Of a stretch of DNA of 64,000 bases, positions 61,438-64,000 are shown piece by piece (positions within the stretch are counted from its first letter, which is position 1; every line of letters begins with the position of its first letter). Origin of the DNA: Chloroflexota bacterium (GTDB taxonomy: Bacteria; Chloroflexota; Limnocylindria; Limnocylindrales; CSP1-4); the NCBI GenBank assembly GCA_021785175.1, contig JAJYGH010000065.1, positions 1 through 64,000 of the forward strand, given 5' to 3'. The notes under the pieces were generated by a model. The model searched no databases. It was not told the DNA's origin and saw only the letters and a program-made list of their open reading frames with translations. The position numbers and the translations under genes are program-made.

Positions 61438-62583
61438 TCAGCCCGCGACCGGCTCGCCCCCCGCCGGGCTGGATTCCAGGATGTTCGAATCGGGCCGAGC
61501 GGAGCCGACAGGCCCGGCCGGTACGGGAACCTCCCCGGACCGCTCGTGCCGCACGGCGTCGCCCGCCAGCTTTCGGACCGCGAGCGCGCTGATCGCCTCG
61601 AGCGCGACGCGATGGGCGGCCATCGCGGTGACCTCCGCGTGGTCGTACGGCGGCGACACCTCGACGATGTCCAGTGCGGCGAGCGGTACGCGCCCGACGA
61701 TGCGCCGCACGGCGCGGAGCAGCTCGCGCGTCAGGAGCCCGCCGGGCTCGGGTGTCCCCGTGCCAGGAGCCATTCCGGGGTCGATCACGTCGATGTCGAC
61801 CGACAGGTAGATCGCGTGGGCGCCGTCGAGCGCCTCGGCGATGGCATCGTCGATGACGGCCTCTGCGCCGCGCTCCTCGATCTCGCGCATCAGGTGCCAG
61901 CGCATCCCCTGCGCCTGCATCCACGCGAACACCTCGGGCCCGGGCCAGTAGCCGCGCAACCCGACCTGCACGAAGTTGCGGCCCTGCACGGCACCCGACT
62001 CGATGAGCCGGCGCATCGGTGTGCCGTGCCCCGCGAGCACTCCCCAGTCGTTCGCCGCCGTGTCCGCGTGCGCGTCGAAGTGCACGATGCCGATCGCCCC
62101 CGGCGCGCGGACCTCCGCCACTGCCGTCGCCGCCGGCCACGTGATCGAGTGGTCTCCGCCGAGGACCACGGGGATCGCCCCTGTCTCGGCCACTTCGCGC
62201 ACCTTCCGGTACACCATCGCGTGGCCCCGCTCGAGCCACGCCGGAACAATGTTCGCGTCGCCGGTGTCGACCACGTCGAGCACCTCGAACGGCTCGACGT
62301 CGAGCTGGAGCGAATGCAGGGACCCCGTGCTGTACGTCGCCTCGCGGATCGCGCGGGGACCGAAGCGCGCCCCCGGGCGGTGGCTGACCGCGTCATCGAA
62401 CGGAGCGCCGACGATGGCCACGTCCGCCCTCCGCCGCGCCAGCGCCGCGGGATCCGGCACGTACGGCAGCTTCGAGTACGTCGGCATCCCGACGTACATC
62501 GGCAGATCGAAGTCCTCGAAGGCCTCGCGGTCGAGGCCCCAGCCGTTCGCTCGACCGAGCGGACCTGGGCGGGAGAGCGCCAT
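61438..62583 (-). CDS. speB: Agmatinase/ureohydrolase-family enzyme
   Basis: A 381-residue ureohydrolase. Mn-binding motifs are complete: VLGGDHSITW near 160, HFDAHADTAAND near 185, and YLSVDIDVIDPGMAPGTGTP, cut here, near 268. Agmatine to putrescine and urea is the usual agmatinase reaction, but related guanidino substrates cannot be excluded. The N-terminal 30 and C-terminal 30 residues are extra to the core. The ATG at 62583 has a GAGG site, and TACAAT lies further upstream. Confidence 0.85.
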   Translation of the reverse strand: MALSRPGPLGRANGWGLDREAFEDFDLPMYVGMPTYSKLPYVPDPAALARRRADVAIVGAPFDDAVSHRPGARFGPRAIREATYSTGSLHSLQLDVEPFEVLDVVDTGDANIVPAWLERGHAMVYRKVREVAETGAIPVVLGGDHSITWPAATAVAEVRAPGAIGIVHFDAHADTAANDWGVLAGHGTPMRRLIESGAVQGRNFVQVGLRGYWPGPEVFAWMQAQGMRWHLMREIEERGAEAVIDDAIAEALDGAHAIYLSVDIDVIDPGMAPGTGTPEPGGLLTRELLRAVRRIVGRVPLAALDIVEVSPPYDHAEVTAMAAHRVALEAISALAVRKLAGDAVRHERSGEVPVPAGPVGSARPDSNILESSPAGGEPVAG

Positions 62584-62705
62584 GATCGTCCTCGTCGCGG
62601 ACGTCGCCGGTGCGCTGCGAAGGTCCGGCGCGACGCGTCCGGGGATTGTAGCGAGGACGGGCCGTCCGACCGCCGGAAACGTGCCGTCGGGGCCGCGGTC
62701 GGCGG

Positions 62706-63080
62706 TCAGCGCTGGAGGCTGAGGCTGACCTCCACGAAGGCGACCATGACGATGATGAACAGGGCGATCGGCGCGCTGAACGCCTGCTGCGTGCGGAGCC
62801 CCATGAGCAGCGCGATGATGAGCCAGACCCAGGCGCCGCGTCGCACGGCGCGGCCCCAGTCCCCCGGACGGGCGATGCGCCGCTGGTGACCGAACACGAC
62901 CAGCCAGGCCAGCGGGACCGCGGTCGTGCCGCACGCGAGCCCGATGAGGATCGACCCGGCGACCTGCACCTCCGGCCGACCGACCGGCGACACGGTCGTG
63001 AGCATGGCGGCGACCACCAGCCAGCAGGCGAGCGCGACGGCGATGAGCACGATGGCGGTGATGCGGTCGCGTGGCTGCAT
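62706..63080 (-). CDS. Small four-helix membrane protein
   Basis: I do not recognise the family (124 residues). Four hydrophobic helices are predicted, about residues 8-28, 38-58, 84-98 and 103-121 (AIVLIAVALACWLVVAAML, GSILIGLACGTTAVPLAWLV, AWVWLIIALLMGL, ALFIIVMVAFVEVSL). A basic loop (HQRRIARPGDWGRAVRRG) separates helices 2 and 3, suggesting that it faces the cytoplasm. The start at ATG 63080 is preferred; the longer frame to 63167 adds only Arg-rich sequence. Confidence 0.65.
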   Translation of the reverse strand: MQPRDRITAIVLIAVALACWLVVAAMLTTVSPVGRPEVQVAGSILIGLACGTTAVPLAWLVVFGHQRRIARPGDWGRAVRRGAWVWLIIALLMGLRTQQAFSAPIALFIIVMVAFVEVSLSLQR

Positions 63081-63207
63081 GCTGCTCGGGCGTCTCCGAT
63101 CGAGGGAACGGCTGGTGCAGGGACCCGTCCTCTCCGGGCCACGTCTCGAGTCTAGCCGCCGCGGCACCGCCCGACGCGTTCCACCGCCGTGGCCCGGGCA
63201 GGGCGGG

Positions 63208-64000
63208 CTACATGCGGCTCGAAGGGCAGATCTCGCGGAAGGGACAGTAGTGGCACGTCATGGAGTCGGGCCGCGCGTCGAATGCGCCGGCACGGATCCC
63301 GTCCGCGGCCTCGCCAATGCGAGCGGCGGCGCGCTCGAGCCGGGCAGCCTCCGGCACAACGCCACCCGCGACGCCCGAGTCCAGGAACACGAGCTCGGTC
63401 TCCGCCGGCAGCGTGCCCTCCCGTGCCCGCCAGGCGAGCGCGTACAGCGCGAGCTGCAGCGACTCCCGCGCCCGCTCCCGTGCGCGCGCCCGGTCGCGCA
63501 CGTCGCTCGACTTGAAGTCCGTCACGACCACGCCGCGCGGGCCCTCGTCGACTCGGTCGAAGCGCCCCTGCAGCCTGACGTTCTCGAGCGTCACGAAGAA
63601 CGGCTCCTCGACGGCGATGGGCCGCCTGTCCGAGCGCAGCGCGGCGTCGCGGAAGCGGAGGAGCGCCGCGCGTCCCGCCGCGAGCCGCGCCTCCTCGTGT
63701 TGCCGCGAGAGGAACCCAAGACCGGACCACGCGCGGGAGAAGGCCTCCAGGAGCCCCGCCTCGGAGAGCGGGCGACCCTGGATCTGGCTGCGCCCGAACG
63801 CCGCGACGGCCTCGTGGAGGGCAATGCCGTAGGTGATGGCGTGGTGTGCGGGCGTCGGCAGCCGGAGCACGTGCCGGAACCGGTAGCGCGCCGGGCACGC
63901 GAGGTACTCATCGACCTGCGTGAAGCTCAGGGCCTCGGGCGGTCGGGGCGCCCGCGGCACGTTGGAACGCGCATCCACTGGCTCGAACCCGGCGAGCGCG
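63208..64000 (-). CDS. RecB-like nuclease domain, 5' end beyond window
   Basis: The C-terminal 264 codons of a larger protein; the frame is still open at the window edge. The PD-(D/E)XK core shows ALHEAVAAF, QGRFDRVDEG and VVVTDFKSSD with the D-x-K pair, then ESLQLALYALAW. Four cysteines (ACPARY early; CHYCPFREIC at the end) match the iron-sulfur cluster of AddB/Cas4-type nucleases. It is probably the nuclease end of a UvrD/RecB-like helicase or an AddB-like subunit. A GTG at 63978 is probably internal. Confidence 0.8.
   Translation of the reverse strand, partial: ALAGFEPVDARSNVPRAPRPPEALSFTQVDEYLACPARYRFRHVLRLPTPAHHAITYGIALHEAVAAFGRSQIQGRPLSEAGLLEAFSRAWSGLGFLSRQHEEARLAAGRAALLRFRDAALRSDRRPIAVEEPFFVTLENVRLQGRFDRVDEGPRGVVVTDFKSSDVRDRARARERARESLQLALYALAWRAREGTLPAETELVFLDSGVAGGVVPEAARLERAAARIGEAADGIRAGAFDARPDSMTCHYCPFREICPSSRM

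Overview
The window is very GC-rich, densely packed bacterial chromosome, with most genes on the minus strand. Gene content suggests Chloroflexota, probably a Limnocylindria-like lineage. The pointers are a tryptophan T-box leader on a trpB2-type gene, three FemABX ligases around a murE without the DAP-type motif, a DUF2342 zinc metallopeptidase, an MrfAB repair pair and two receiver-ParA/CpaE fusions. This placement is inferred from content and composition, not from a database match.

Layout. 1-6.6 kb: aspS (cut by the left edge), hisS, two small plus-strand genes and the bifunctional (p)ppGpp enzyme rel. 6.7-18.9 kb: a cell-wall and DNA-topology cluster of two FemABX genes, murE, then topA-xerC-murJ-femX joined by three 4-bp GTGA overlaps, followed by a small gene and a secreted CAP-domain protein. 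19-22 kb: comM and dprA (DNA uptake). 22-37 kb: a receiver-CpaE fusion, nfeD with an SPFH gene, a Nudix-like gene, tyrA, a LuxR-type regulator, T-box-controlled trpB2, thpR-HAD-ppa, an orphan DnaB-like ATPase, an M20 peptidase and ftsH.

37.2-42.0 kb is the accessory part: a 4.8-kb element inserted in a tRNA-Met gene and bounded by a 40-bp direct repeat with one mismatch. It carries a tyrosine recombinase, an AbiEi-like antitoxin with no partner, an HTH/PIN pair, a decayed zinc-ribbon gene and an Xre/RES pair. The displaced 5' half of the tRNA and its likely original promoter remain at the right end.

42-64 kb: a DUF6880 protein, a DUF2293 fragment, an M19 dipeptidase homologue lacking two metal ligands, a PPOX flavoprotein, an FtsB-like protein, mrfA-mrfB, a PfkB kinase, ychF and an MFS transporter. 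Then follow the receiver-ParA, murI, DUF2342 and 2-hydroxyacid dehydrogenase operon, a hydrolase-methyltransferase pair, an agmatinase-family gene and the C-terminal RecB-like nuclease part of a protein cut by the right edge.

A recurring feature is a -10-like hexamer 6-9 nt before the start codon with no usable Shine-Dalgarno. It is seen at aspS, hisS, rel, murE, topA, tyrA, ychF, the second receiver-ParA gene, the DUF6880 gene and both toxin-antitoxin operons, and it points to widespread leaderless transcription. Genes inside operons start instead from ATGA or GTGA overlaps or from clear GGAGG sites.
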